Part shown: in pieces, positions 34,768-48,660 of the stretch
Layout of the letters: the number at the start of each line of letters is the position of its first letter
Numbering within the stretch: the stretch's first letter is position 1
Position numbers and translations under genes: made by a program
The notes under the pieces: model-generated
The model's input: the letters and a program-made list of their open reading frames with translations, nothing else
Told to the model about the DNA's origin: nothing
The model's database searches: none
Assembly (NCBI RefSeq): GCF_047496725.1
Contig: NC_132972.1
Span: 2,472,001-2,536,000, forward strand
Direction of reading: 5' to 3'
DNA: 64,000 nt
Origin: Anoplolepis gracilipes
Lineage: Eukaryota; Arthropoda; Insecta; Hymenoptera; Formicidae

Positions 34768-35600
34768 CTCATATAGCAAAAAAATATACTTGCACGTCTT
34801 ATTCTTAATATTTAATAAAACGTTTTACAAAAATAATAAAAGTTTATGTCAGAAAATTATTATAAAAAGCGTTTGTCAATGTATCATAGAAAAAAAAAAT
34901 AAATCCGTTATATACCTTTAATCAAAATGCATAACAGTAACAGTACAAATATATTAGTATATAATACATGATGGATATATACAATGATGGAACAATTATT
35001 TTGAATGAAGTAGGTTTATCACTATTTATTTTTAACATATTTTTATTTTAATATTACTAAGAATTACATGCATGAAATATATTTGTAAGAATTAATTATA
35101 AAAATATATATAAATTTACTTTAAAAAAGGGCGACTATACGCTCTCTTTGCTCCTAATAATGTTTTGTATTTATAAAAAATGAGTTTAGAAGACAGATAT
35201 TTTATATTATTTAATTTTTTCTTCTTTTTCTATCTATCATTTTCTACCTTTAATTAAATAAAAAAATTACTATAAGATATCCTAAATGACGACTGCTGAT
35301 GATTCATATCTCGATATTGTCCGTGACATCGCACGTTTGCAGTCAAACGATGGGAATTTAGATTTAAATGTGCGATATAACGATGCTTATTACAGCCCTG
35401 TGTCCTCAGACGTGTGCAACTCGTAATCAGTAAAATCAGAACTAAAAATAGAAATCTAAAAATAAGTTTCAAATGAAAAATCTGATAAAATATTTCAGAT
35501 TTAATTGAACTTGAAAAAAAAAATTATAAAATGTTAAACGTTGGCTTGAAATTTATTAAAGAGTAATTTGTATTAAAGTGGGAAAAAAACTCATATGTTG
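33253..35600. other. 3' flank of DNAJC7 and AT-rich intergenic DNA
   Basis: The first few hundred bases are probably 3' untranslated region. The remainder has a CT-rich patch at 34170-34240, (CA)n/(TA)n tracts at about 34605-34630 and 34727-34760, and no coding exon that I can support. Confidence 0.5.
34727..34762. repeat. (TA)n microsatellite
   Basis: TA dinucleotide run. Confidence 0.85.
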
Positions 35601-35689
35601 AATAAATAATATAATTTTTGTCTATTTGTAGATACATACAACTACTCTTCCATTTTCAAAGATACGAGATAAAAGATAGATATCCTTCA

Positions 35690-36160
35690 AACTCGTGCAT
35701 TACTAGTTTACTCGCACGTGGGTCATCGCGCAAATTGAAGCAAATATGGCCGGCCTACCGAGTACAATCGTGCGTGCGCGCACACGTGTGTACCCGCGTA
35801 TGTAGGCAGCTCAACATGTGGAAAGCTCCCGGGGGTGATGTAGTTCGACAAAATAGCAGGACGAACGAACGAAGCATCGAGGGGTCGAAAATCGAACGAG
35901 AGCGAGCGAGAGCTGGCGCTGTCATTAAACCGCAAGCAAAATTTCCGACCGTTCGCTCGACTCGACACGCGTCGCCCCGTCTACATATCCCCATTCCATT
36001 GCCTTCCCGCGCCGCGACCCCATTCATCATAAATGCAATCAGATCGTATTACGCGCCATTACCATACGCTCTACCCCGTTTCGGTCTCCATACCCTAGTC
36101 GCACCACCCTCTTTCTCTGTCAGCTCGCGCGACACGAGCCCGAAACCCATCCCCTCGTGA
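35690..36160. promoter_or_regulatory. GC-richer, CpG-rich block of unknown role
   Basis: It stands out sharply from the AT-rich flanks, with many CG dinucleotides and GTGCGTGCGCGCACACGTGT-like alternation. Open frames cross it on both strands, as expected from low stop frequency in GC-rich DNA, and none looks like a known protein. It may be a regulatory island or an untranslated exon. Confidence 0.3.
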
Positions 36161-37147
36161 TGAAGCAAAATCTGTGAAAACTGTCTTTCAAAGGGAGAAT
36201 GAAGGTTGATTAAGTTTTGATTATTCGGTAGTGACAGAAACCGCAAGATAGTTCTTGCGGAAAAAACAAAACAAAAAATACACTTTTTTTTTTCTATTTT
36301 TCTTGTTTTTATTTAAATCAGTTTTATATATTTTTATTTAAATTTTATTTAAATTTTACTTGACTGGGATATGTCAGAAGATAATTCGTAAACTTTATCA
36401 TTAACAAGGAGACACAATTTCGATAACTTGTTACACGTTTGTAATTATACATGTAAAAGTTTTACTATCCGAACATTTTTCAAACCATTTAAAAATTTTT
36501 ATTTTGATTATTACTTAATTTAACTTAATCAAACTTTAATTTTTATATTTCTAAAATTTATCTATAGAATGTAGAATATTATAAACAGAACTTTTTACAG
36601 CAAATTTAATTTTATTATAATCATTTAAAAAATTTAATATCTTATTTTGTATGTATTTATCATTTATAAAAAATATAAATATTTACAATTATTTTTATTG
36701 CGAATAAAGCATTATTTTAATTACACTAATATGTTATTAATTATTAAAAAAAAGGTTAAAACTAGAGATGAACTTCTTTATCTTAATACCAGAACAATAT
36801 TTTCACCCTGTTATTCTTAATAATATTTATCCAGAAGCGTCTGTCCCGCTATTATTTTTATAATTTGCTTATATGTTCGCATATTTCACATTCTTATCGA
36901 AATAGAATCACATCGAGTTCTTTGTAATTTTATTAATGAGAAATTCATCGCGATTGCAAGGAAAATAAATCGACATTATCAACAGTGCTAAATAAAGTTT
37001 TGCATAATCGTTGAATATACTAATTAATATATATAATTGCACACAATCGAGTTAACTTTATCTCAATCATAGAAACTAGAGAAATATATGTTTATTTTGC
37101 CTTTGTATTCCCCACAACTCGCAATTATATTCGTGCCTATACATATG

Positions 37148-37150
<3 letters not shown>
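36161..37150. other. AT-rich non-coding DNA
   Basis: No gene, RNA or structured repeat recognised. Confidence 0.5.

Positions 37151-37221
<71 letters not shown>
37150..37221. repeat. (TA)n microsatellite
   Basis: A run of TA dinucleotides of about 70 bp. The minus-strand frame of alternating Ile-Tyr across it is an artefact of this repeat. Confidence 0.95.
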
Positions 37222-37227
<6 letters not shown>

Positions 37228-37592
37228 TTTTAAAAATAAAAAGAAACCTTTGCAATTTTGTTCGTAAAGTTCATCGCGGTACCAATTACGATTCATGCGT
37301 CAAAATTTTGCAAAATGGTAATTAATGCGTGCAATCCCGATTAATTTTCTTTCCTCGTAACTTCATTTTGATCACATAGTGGTAGAACATCCGAATGTTC
37401 TATTGTATCGGTGTGTCCAAAGTCATTAAAGATACTGTAGATAAATCTTCATATGATAACCAAAATTGCATTGAGTTCAATATAAAATAAATTTGCGTAT
37501 GTTATGTTAATAATTGTTAATATTAGCAATAATTAAAAAATTTATCTCCTATATACTATTAAATAATATATTTAAATATAGTTGGAATGGCA

Positions 37593-37595
<3 letters not shown>

Positions 37596-37642
<47 letters not shown>
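37596..37642. repeat. (GA)n microsatellite
   Basis: An uninterrupted GA run of about 45 bp, continuing into a purine-rich tail. Confidence 0.95.
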
Positions 37643-37653
<11 letters not shown>

Positions 37654-37993
37654 GGAAAGAAACAGAGACATGTAACATATATACATATGTACATATACTA
37701 GTATAAAAATCACAAGTTACATATTTCTATAAAATATGCTTTCCAATATATCGATTAAAATGCAAAAAATTACAACTAATTTATGCATATTGTGGAAAAC
37801 TCGATTAATTAGAAATTTGAAATTATTAATTATTACCATATGTAATATCAATTTATGTAGAACATCTTATTCGTAACATTCAAGATTAATAAATCTTGAT
37901 CTTCCTTTATTTTCAAAATTTTTTTGGTTTTATGTCATTAATGTTTGCAAGCATTTCCAGCAAATTAACATTATCTGAACGAATATTTAATCG

Positions 37994-37996
<3 letters not shown>

Positions 37997-38057
<61 letters not shown>

Positions 38058-38064
38058 CTATCTC
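37997..38064. repeat. (TC)n plus (TATC)n microsatellite
   Basis: A CT run changing to TATC tetranucleotides. It lies about 400 bp from the oppositely oriented (GA)n tract. Confidence 0.95.
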
Positions 38065-38289
38065 TTCCTCACTCTTTCTAGAACATTTAAATAATACTTA
38101 CATCAAATATGTATAATAATGTAAAAAACTCAAAATTGAGAAAAATTAAAACTGAATAAAATTATAATAACTTTTTCATGTAATTTTGTTAGAAAAAAAA
38201 AATTTGCCTCTCAAAATTTTATAGTGGATAGTGAAACGCATAACTTTCTAGGCATCCTGTGTACGTACATATACTTATGAACGTATATC

Positions 38290-38630
38290 GATACATACAC
38301 ATACAAACACGCGGCGATGCCAACGTCGACGACGTCCCATAGGATATTCTACTTAACCCAGAAAATGGCGGAATAGAAGCGAGACACCCGCTCTTACGTG
38401 TGAGTGTGTGTGTGTTGTGTGTGTGTGTGTGTATGTGTGTGTGCATCTGTACATGTCGAACTAGAGCAATCCGGGTTGCAGGCAGGTTGGCATCGATGTC
38501 GAGGGACGGACGGAGTAGCTCCGTAGTTCTGATCGCTTCGAAACCACTTCTCTCCCTCTCGTTCACTCCACCAATGCCTTCACCCTGGTCACATGATATA
38601 CGATATACGCGAGTAAATATACGTCAAGAA
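38290..38630. promoter_or_regulatory. GC-richer block with (GT)n tract
   Basis: A CG-containing, less AT-rich segment around a GTGTGTGT tract at 38402-38442. There is no convincing coding frame. It may be regulatory. Confidence 0.25.
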
Positions 38631-39229
38631 TAATGATAGTAGGCTGTAATTAGAAAAGAACGCATTTACAATATAAAATGTAGACGATAATATTGTATAT
38701 TTAATTATATTATTAGAGGATATTTATAATTATCATATATATAATTTGTACACATTGTAATACATATATTTATAATTAAAATTGCTGATTTAAAATATTG
38801 CATTACTAGTGGTAATTGTACAACATTTATACATATATATACACATTTAAATATAATACTTGAAATAGTATTATATTTACATAGCTAAAAAATCTTTATA
38901 AGTTATTTTTTATCGGCGTAACATTTAATAAAAAAAGAGAATATTTAAAAAATATAATAAATTATGACATAAAAAATAAAATATAATAAATTATATATAT
39001 AAATTTATATAAAAAAAGATAATACCCACAATAAGATCACAATTCATTCCCATCATTTATGAAATACTTTTACGCTTTCAACAACTTACAATTAAACGAA
39101 AATGAGTATAATTTAATATGAAAAATTTGGATTATTTCTTGCGTGGAATATTATTAAAATAAAATCATATATACAACACTCCTGCGATCACGTTCACTAT
39201 TTTTCTCCGAAATAATTGCATCCCGATAA

Positions 39230-39740
39230 CTATCTCCTTTTTACATTGTCGCTGAAGCGTATAGTACGTGCTCGTGGTGTGATGTGTGGCACTGGCGACG
39301 GCACGGCATATCGACCATTCCACAGACTCTGGTAGATGGGTAACACGAGGCCAGAACTACCACGCTTCCGTCGCATCCCCTTGCCGCCCGTCCTTCCGTG
39401 AAGTAGTAGAACCACCGCACGAGCCTGCCCGCCCCTGATAACTCACAACTCGCTCATCCATCTATACCATCCCTCCCGCCCTTTCAAACTTCACGCTGCT
39501 TGCTTCAGCCTCCGATCCACCGAGCAACTATCGGCACTCACTAGCGGTACTATCGGCCCCTCTTGTACATTTGACGTTTGTTACGCGACGGCATGCGTGC
39601 TACTCTTCTTGTCATCGGCCTCCGCACATGTCTTGCGAGATTTAGTTAATTGCATCTCTCAGCAGTTGCACGTTAGTACAACTGCGTACGTTGGTTTTTT
39701 TCTCCTCCGGCGATTAATCTTGCAGACGAACTTCTGCGTG
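39230..39740. promoter_or_regulatory. GC-richer block, possible regulatory island
   Basis: About 500 bp of clearly raised GC content including CCCTTGCCGCCCGTCC-like runs, flanked by AT-rich DNA. Frames on both strands lack recognisable domains. Confidence 0.3.
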
Positions 39741-42700
39741 GGATCAATCCATTTACTCCTTAATTACAAATTAAATAAATTTAATCTGTCTCTCTTTCAT
39801 ATATTATTTTTTATATACATAAAAAATTATTATATATAATTTAAAATAAACTAAAAGGAAAAATCCGATCACATAAGAAAGCCATATAAATGTCATTAAT
39901 CAAGCTCTTATTAGGATATAATATTTCCTATAAAAAATTCATATTTATTTTTATTTTGTAAAATAAAAAATATTTTTTTATTTTGTAAAATAAAAAAATA
40001 GAATTCTTTACAAAATTCTTCTTTGTACAATTTATATATTTCTGTAATTACACATATAAATTTTTATAATGCTGCTAAAAAAAAATTTTTCTAAATATAA
40101 CAAGTATTCTCAAACAACATATAATACTAAACTAATAACGAATGAAATGTCTTTTTCGGAATTATCTTTTGGATAAAGTGAAAAAATATTTGTAAGATAT
40201 AATGTAATATCTTTTTATGAATGTTTTTTGATTTTAGCAAAGCAAAAAGTTGATGAAGAGTTTTCAAAAAGACTAAAAGATGCCTAAAAAAACCTTAAAG
40301 ACTACCTGAAAGATATCTACATCTTTTAATTTGATCATATCGACAAGGCTTAATTCAATTCGGTCACGAGGTAGTTTTAATCATTCTTAATTAAACGCTC
40401 TCACTAAAAGATATTTATGATGAAAATATGTTCAGTTTTAGTAATCGTTTCAGACGACTACATAGGTATTTTCTATATTAAGTCTTTAAATATTACCAGC
40501 AAATATTTTTAGTACTCTCTTTGACGTATAAAGTAAAGTCCGAATTCACACATACGTTTCTCAGGCTATTAGAGTTCTGCGAGATTTTCAAAGGCTGAAT
40601 GTATCAGAGATCATCATGCTAATGATGTGTACTATTCCGACATTCACGTTTAGGAATGACGCGTGCATGTATCTCTAATTAAACTATCAAAAATGATGGT
40701 TTTAGAGAAATCAGTCTCAGAGAAAATCCTTTTATTCTTTGATATACTGAATAACTATTTTGGCTACGAATTGTGATATCGTTGTCTATGATACACTCTA
40801 ACAAATTCATATTTAAAAAAAAATATTTTTACCGAAATAAAATCATTTTTTATATAACTGATTAAAATACAAATTATAATATATATAGTAATTCAAGATT
40901 AGATAGATTAGCGATTCAAATAGATCATTCTTTGAATTTTAAAAATATAAGACAGATGAAATATTTTTTATATATTTGTGTATTAAATGTTTCAATTATT
41001 TGTTTGTTTAATTATTTATAATAACATTATAATTTATAATATTATAATATTTATTTTAATTTATTTATAATGGCGTTTTTTTAATATGCAACATATGTAA
41101 TTGTAGCAAATTTATTATCGATAAAGAATTAACCTAAATCTTTCATAATATATATAGAAATAAGTTTAAAGACATTTCTCTAAATGTTATGCATTATTCG
41201 ATATAACATCATTAAACTGAGCCCATTAAGAAATTTTAATTTCAGATAATCCGATCCAGTCATTAATATAAAAATTTGAAATAATCCATCTATTCCTTAA
41301 AAATAAGAAATTTGAACTAATTTTGATGGAAACAAATAAATTACTTTAAAAAAATATATCTTTTCTTTACACTTTATTTTTTAGTAAGTAGATTATAGGA
41401 CAGATTATATGTGTATAATTACTTTTATGTGTCTTTTAAAAACTAAATTTTAAAAATGCAAACAAATAATAAGAAAATATGCTTTTTTAAAATTTTACAA
41501 ATATTTTAACAAAAAAATTTGTATTTTAATTTCATATCAATAACTACATTATAATATCGGACGTAAAGTTTCTTTGTACTGTCTTTTCTTTCTTTATCGT
41601 CAGTACGACCTTGCAAGTTATATTTTTAGAATAAACAAGAACAATATATATTGGACCAAGTAAATTCAACCTTGAGTCTTCGTATTGTCAGCATTAGCAA
41701 GCTGCAATTGTGTATTCGAGTGTGTTCAGAGACATTACGTCGAGTTAGTCCGTGGCTGATGTACAGAGCTTAATCTGGCGTCTGGCTAAACTGCCAATTT
41801 AACAGTAGTTAGTATTCACTGTTTTCTTACATTAGACTCTAAGTCCCACGGTTCGATTAAACAATCGTTATGTGTAAATCGTCAAAAAGTTTCACAAATC
41901 CTTGCCACGTTTTTCGGTATTCAAAAAAAATGTTTCTTTATGAATATTTTTTATTGTTAATATTTTTGATAAAATAACACAAAAATTTATGAAATCATAG
42001 CTTTGTTTGTATCTGATATAAATTTAATATAACGAATTCTGTTAGAAATTTTGGTTGAAGAAATTGGAATCGACGAATATTGTCTCTCTAATGTCGTCTC
42101 TTTAATGTTATTTTTTTATTGCATCGTCGATGATAATTTCGCGAAGGCTACTTTATTGCTAGTTTCTCATCCGGTCAAAGTAGTAAGAGTGAAGCACTAT
42201 TTATGTATTTGACAAAATAAATTTTATATAATATATATATATATATATATCGGAAGATAATCGCATGTAAAAATGATCCTTAGATATTTCAGCTCTTAAT
42301 TTCTAAACTGACTCTTTCCGCTGAGATGCGTCTTGTGACAGGGAAAGAAATTTTATGAATGCGCAAAACTACGTCACAATATATAATAACATATATATTT
42401 AAATATTAATTACATACTTAAGAACCTGTATTTTAATTATATTAAATTTATTATAAAAAAAAAGTTCAAAATAAAATTAGTAACATTCGCTAACAATAAG
42501 TCAAATGAAAAATGTTTAACATAGATAAAAAAATCAATCTTGTCATAGTTAAAAATAATTTTCGGTTATAAAGCAAGTGATTTGCTTATTTTTATATGTA
42601 CATATATGATATGAAAATAAAGAGAGGATCAATTCTTTTTTACATAATCTGACATTTACAAAAAATATTTTACCTTCTAAATCTTATAATTCTTTATCTT

Positions 42701-42900
42701 TTTAACATTCCGCATATGAAAATAATTTAACTTGGTAAAAAATGAACTCTTAGGTACTATTTTGTAATTTGACATAAAAATTTATTATAATTAAAGAAGA
42801 ATATTTGTAAGTATTACAAATGTTGTAAGCATATTTAGAGCATATTTTTACTGAAATAAAAATATATTTTATACAATGCTACATGAAACAAAGCGAGAAG
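39741..42900. other. AT-rich non-coding DNA
   Basis: Three kilobases without coding signal. A less AT-rich stretch at 41690-41860 has the look of an untranslated exon or enhancer but has no decisive motif. A short duplicated pair of TTTTATTTTGTAAAATAAAA palindromes lies at about 39947-40003. Confidence 0.5.
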
Positions 42901-43060
42901 CGCTCAAATATGAAGCCGCAGAGTTTAATTATCATATCAGGTTTAATCGATCGCGAGCGGATACTGCGATATCGCGATGATCGCATGGGATTGTTAATGA
43001 TATTAATTGATATCGTCATGTTTTGCAAATAGGGGCCACGGGGACGCAAATGTTCGTGAA
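42900..43060. promoter_or_regulatory. Candidate enhancer-like block
   Basis: A compact block of mixed composition with homeodomain-like cores (TTTAATTATCA, TTAATGATATTAATTG), GATA/ATCGAT motifs and GGGGCCACGGGGACG. It stands out from the surrounding AT-rich DNA. It shows no coding potential. Confidence 0.3.
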
Positions 43061-45810
43061 ATATTCGCCATCTTTAATGATTTAATGTAACATGGAATGA
43101 AATTAATTATTTGTACTATATTTCAACTGTAAAAGCAATTGTAAATAAAAGCATTTCACGAAACTGTTTAAACTTTTTGACTCGCTCTTTCAACATTGTA
43201 TTTTATACATACGATAACTTTATAATGTGCAAGAAAGAGAGTGTTAATAATATGTTATTAATTTTTATGACAAATATTTCACAGCCATTTGATATATCGC
43301 GCGGACGCGATTTCGATGAAAATCGTCAACGCGCGAAAGCTACTCCTGCCCTAGAAAAATCCCGATGAGATATTGTCATCGTTGTCGTATAGGGGTGTCG
43401 TCGTTCCTGAAGAAGCTCGCCACAAGCTGTGCAGGATGGCACACAGAGGGAAGGGGGGGTGAAAGAAGGTGAATGCCGCGAATGCCACGACAGCGCGCAG
43501 GTCATTTAAGCTTTAAAACCCTCTCGAGAAAATGCGCGCAACTATCGGGTAGTTTTGCACAATCCTCGAGAATGTATAATAAATTATATCTAAGGATATT
43601 AATCGAGATTAATTTTTCACGAGAAACTGCTAAAAATTTTGCGTTTCACAAAATCTTTATGTTGTGAAAGTGTTGAAATTCAGAAAAAATAATGTGTAGC
43701 TCTAATAAAATTATATAACCAAAAAAAGGACATTAACTTTTTTTCTATTTAAAACAATATTAATTAATTGTTATTTTAAAAAGTAGCGAAAAATTTCTGA
43801 ATATAATTTTACGCAAACTTTTATCTTAATAAAGACATATTTTTATTAATTGTACATAGATCTGATTTCTGTAACAAAATTCTTTAAAACTCTTAATTTT
43901 TTTTTTTTTAACAAATGCATTGAGTAATAACGCGGCAGTTGTCTGTTTTAACTCACCCGGTAGACGAGAGGTAACGCATCTTGTGGCAGCCGGATATTCG
44001 CGTTTTTTTCTCTTTTTTTTCCCTTTCACCCTTAGCTTGTCTCGATCCTTTTTGCGACAGATAGACGCGCGCTCGCGCGAAAGCGAGCAATTCGAGCACG
44101 AGAAGCGATGAGAAAAAGAAAGATCACGTGTCCTTCCGTTCTTTTCCCGTTCCTTCCGGAGTTCGATACGCGTAGGTCTTTCAAGAAAGAAAGACCCAAG
44201 AGAAAACTTGAACTTTAGAAGCAAGGGAAAAAGGGGGAGAAAAGAAGAAAGGACTTTTCGGGAATTTTATATTTTTTCCTTTTGTGTGAACTTGAAATTA
44301 GAGAATCAAGCTTATAACTTAAAAGCATTTTCTTAATTAATTAAATTGATATAGTGTCAGATTTTTAATATCATGCTTTTATCACAATTTTAAAAAATTG
44401 ATTCGCGGATTATTACAGTTTTATCAAATGCCCACAATTTTAAAAAATACCACAATTTAATTGAAAAATGCATTAACTATTAGTGTAAAAAAAGAAAATG
44501 TTTGCTGAAGATGTTAAAAATATATTTATTAAACAATAAAGATAAGAAGAATATTAGCAACAATAATAAAGACGAACACACAATTCTAATAATACATATA
44601 TCATTACATATTATTTTATGATTTTAGTGAAAACAACGATTTTGAAAGAGGATATGAGAATAAAAAAATATAGGAAAATAATAAATAAAATTAGAATAAT
44701 ATGTAAATGATAGATTGAAAAAAGAGAAAAGATGAAGAGCCCTCAAGAAATGGAAATCTTTGGAGAAAATGCGATAAAGAGAAGGGAAAAATTGAAGTTT
44801 GTATTCTTAATTTTCCGAGATTCAATATCGAACACGAAGAATGAAAAAAAAAATAATAATAATAATAACAATAACAATGAAGACAAATAGAGAACACAAA
44901 ATAGTCCGTTTGTGAATTTTAAACAGATAACTCGAGATAGAATAAAAAATATAACACACTTTACGGTGCAATATTTTGCTCCGATTAGAAATTCATTCTT
45001 TGTTACCGATGAACAAGAGTAATTGAAACTTTTTTTCTTATTGTCGTTGCTTCTTTATTCGTTGTTTTATTTTCAATATCTTAGGCATTGCTTACTTGTA
45101 AATTGTCTATCGTTATACATCACTAATTTATTATGACTTATTTTGTCAAGTGTTTATTTGTTGAGTGTAATTTAATTCTAATTTAAAGATTTTAATATTA
45201 TTATTTTAAGATTAATGAAGATTAACATTATTATTAATATTATTATTTAAAGATTTTAATATTAATATTATTATATAATTAATAGCTTTCATATTAAATG
45301 ACATAATTTTGTTTTTGTATTGTTGAATGTTTCATCAATTACACGTTCGAAGTTTAGCATATATTTTTATTTAAAAAATTACAATCTCCCTTAAAAAAAG
45401 ATAAGACACTAATTTGACAATAGCGCATGCAATAAATCAAACGCGGCCGAAAAAGCAATCGCTCTATTTTGACGAATAGAATGGACTTAAAAAATTAAAA
45501 CTCAATCTCTCCGATCTGATCATGTCATGTTTGTCGTAGGCGCAACTTCATGAGATGCGAAAAAAAAGACAACATGGGAACAGAATCGACATCGCGTTTT
45601 CCAATTATTTTATTCCTCACTTTATCCGAATTTTCTCCCTCTCTCTATTCGAAAGAAATTCCTTTTCTTTCTCCGAATCAGAAATGCGCACGCTTTTTGC
45701 GTGCGCAAAGGTTGGACGTTATCACGTTATTCAACTTGCTTCGAGAGAACGCTCTCTCGTCCCCTCATCGTCCTCTTCATTCTCTTCTCGGATTCCTGCT
45801 CCTCTTTTTC
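43061..45810. other. Non-coding DNA with GC-richer and polypurine patches
   Basis: It contains a GC-richer patch at 43290-43520, a pyrimidine-rich stretch near 43990-44050 and AT-rich filler. No gene recognised. Confidence 0.45.
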
Positions 45811-45819
45811 TCTTCTCTT

Positions 45820-45821
<2 letters not shown>

Positions 45822-45867
<46 letters not shown>
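45822..45867. repeat. (CT)n microsatellite
   Basis: A CT run followed by poly-T. Ser-Leu-rich frames across it are artefacts. Confidence 0.95.
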
Positions 45868-45872
<5 letters not shown>

Positions 45873-46481
45873 GTTCCTCTTTTACTTTTTTTTTTTTTTT
45901 TTTATTATCGGCTGACACTCGACGTCGAAATGATTTTTCGAGGCTTTGCGTTTCCATGACGATGGTACAGAACAGTGTGCGGGATTAATACCGACCGCCT
46001 GCAGCTTCGCCTGTAATCGAAGAAAGGGAAAAATCGCCGCTTCACCACCTGGTGACCCTTTTTGCTTTGCAGGAAGAGACGGCAGATCGGATAATAATTG
46101 ACGAATTTGCAAAATTTTACATGACGACACAGTCACATCTTTCTTTTCTCTTTTGTCCAAGTGTCATTAAATACAGTGTACTCTAACGAGATTACCCATA
46201 CTGCTTAAATTTAGAGCCGTAGAAGATATTGTTTCACACGACAGTTACTCGCGAGATTTGTATAAACATGGTTTTTTACGTCACCGTAAAATGGCATTAC
46301 ACGGACCCTTACCCCTACTCATGTTAACAGGGAGTGGTTTAGCGTGGAAGAAATGCAATATATTCTGTAAAGACATACTTATAAAAGTGTAACCGACAAA
46401 TTAATTAGTACTTATATAATTATGTATAATATAATAATTGAAAAGAATCTGTAAAATTGTATTGGAAAAAGTTTACAACGA

Positions 46482-46482
46482 A

Positions 46483-46540
<58 letters not shown>
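46482..46540. repeat. (CT)n microsatellite
   Basis: An uninterrupted CT run of about 58 bp. Confidence 0.95.
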
Positions 46541-46543
<3 letters not shown>

Positions 46544-47149
46544 CCAGTTTTTTTTACGTTTTCTCACAAAGTGAAAGTAAAGAGATCTATTTTGATTCGC
46601 GAAAAAAATCGTTGCATATAGAAGTCGGTAACTTACATATGTAAGATACAACGAATGAGTTTAATGGTCTCAAAACATATTAAATTATTATATCTATATA
46701 AGCGTCTCATTTTTCATCATCTTGTGATAAATCAATATAACATACGTTTGAATTTACAATTAGATATGAGATGATAAGATCTAACATGATGTAGATTGTT
46801 CACGTGACGTGACCAACAATTCAAATGCTACGGTATAATGTTGTCTCTAATGTAATTTTTTTTTTAATATAATACGCAATCTCATTCTTGTAATTGACTT
46901 TTGTAAATTGATCCATTTTTTTCAGTTTTTACAGAATAACTTTTAAGAAGATTATTATTTCTTGTAATTACGATCATTTTGCGCTTGACTTTTATTAGCC
47001 TATTTTCTATTTAACTATATAACTTATCTATAAATAATTGTTTTCATTGTAGTTTATATTAATCTGTAAGGCTAATAATAAATATAATATTATATAATAA
47101 GAATAATAATAAAAATGATAAAATAAAAAGACAAATTAGTAAAAATGCT

Positions 47150-47560
47150 GGAAGCAGATCAGTTATGTGACGAACGAATCATTAGCATGGCGATGCTTTT
47201 CCAATACGCATCATCACTTCTAGTTGCAGATTTCGCCGAAAAAGAGGGCGAAAAACGCACATGAGGGCGGAAGCCGTCACGTTGACGTCGGTGCTCAATG
47301 TGCGCGCGCGGACGCACAGCAAATGTGTGTGCGCGCGTGTGTGTGTGTGTGCATATGTGAGATCCGAGAGATATTGCATAGTCGACTCTCCGATAAACTC
47401 GACGAGGCATTGCGGCACGAAGCAAGATAAGGCATTTCGCGTGCGAACGCGTCCGTATGCTACCTTAATTTGCTCCAACGATGTGAACGAACCTGTTTAT
47501 TTCACATCGGCTTTATTTCATATTTTCGGCAGACGAACGCACACGTGCTATTTATAAAGC
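47150..47560. promoter_or_regulatory. GC-richer block with (GT)n tract
   Basis: Raised CG content, with alternating purine-pyrimidine DNA (GTGCGCGCGTGTGTGTGT) that could adopt Z-DNA. No coding frame of quality. Confidence 0.3.
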
Positions 47561-47847
47561 GCGCTACTGATTTTTTCATTACTATTTAAAGAATATCGCG
47601 TTTGAGTGACGATTACGGAACATTTATACATTAATGTTGCGACATGATTCAATAGTAAAAATTTAAGGAAACTAATCTTTTTAATTTGCAAATAGATTGA
47701 AATACTAAGAGGTTTCTATTTTATTCGTAATTTACAATTTTTTTCTGTTCATCAAATCCACTTATATAATGAAAGAAAGATATAATTATGATAAAGAAAG
47801 CAAATAAACAATATTTTTTTAGATTAAATAAATAGAATATATATAAT

Positions 47848-48660
47848 CTAAACTTCTGACAAAAATTAGAGGAGCGTCTAATTTTTCTTTAAAAATTAAG
47901 CAAAATTTAGTTTCAACTTTATTGAAAATGAACAAAATTTAAATTTAAAAAGAATTTTAAAATTTAAAATCTTTATTTTCGAAAGATTGTTATTATTTTT
48001 GCGTTTCTGTGAGTTTTGTAATTTTTATATATATAAAAAAATACGAATTGCAAAAAAATGGGAAATTTTCTTCTTACTTGTACCTGCCCACAACATGCCC
48101 ACAAAATCTACGAAAATTTTCATCCATTTGCATCAGATCTATATTTGTAAAAAAATTTTGCAATTATATCTATAGATAGAGCAAAGTTTCAGCTTTAAGA
48201 ATCTGTTTTGGAAACGTATGGTACAATAATTTTTTGAGTTCTGAACAATCAAATTTAAATACTCATTTTTTATTTAATCCGATAACTCACAATCAGTAAC
48301 AAAAAAATCTTACAATTAGAAATGTTTAAGAAAAAAAAAACGATTTTATAGGAAAGACTTTAAGCATTCACAGCAGAAAGGTGAAAATTTTCGCAAATTT
48401 TTTTTTTGACACGTGACATGTCCACGATGTGAGAAAAAATTCTTATTTTGTCTAGCTGGTAGTTTTCTACATGTAAAAATTATCAATTCACAGAAACGCA
48501 AAAATAATAGCGACTTTTTGAAAGTAGATTTGAAATTTTAAAACCCTTTTTTGGATTTAAATTTTGTTTATTTTTACGAAGTTACAACTGTTCAAATTTT
48601 TGTCTATTTAAAAGAAAAAATTAAGATAAAAAATTACCTCTAATTTTTGTGTGTAGTTTA
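47848..48660. mobile_element. Degenerate foldback element, about 0.8 kb
   Basis: The left half contains CAAAAATTAGAGG, TTTTTGCGTTTCTGTGA and CAACATGCCCACAA. The same blocks recur inverted and in reverse order in the right half (TTGTGGACATGTC-like, TCACAGAAACGCAAAAA, CCTCTAATTTTTG). Arms of about 250-300 bp are diverged. No coding capacity. Confidence 0.65.

Noticed and set aside
35618..36160. A 180-codon frame in a GC-rich block
   Set aside because: Frames are open on both strands because stop codons are rare in GC-rich DNA. The product shows no domain, and Arg/Ser/Pro richness follows base composition.
37063..37296. Minus-strand frame of alternating Ile-Tyr
   Set aside because: Product of a (TA)n microsatellite.
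45550..45959. Overlapping frames of 95-134 codons ending in Ser-Leu or Phe runs
   Set aside because: They are driven by (CT)n and poly-T. Three overlapping frames are open at once and none has non-repeat conservation cues.
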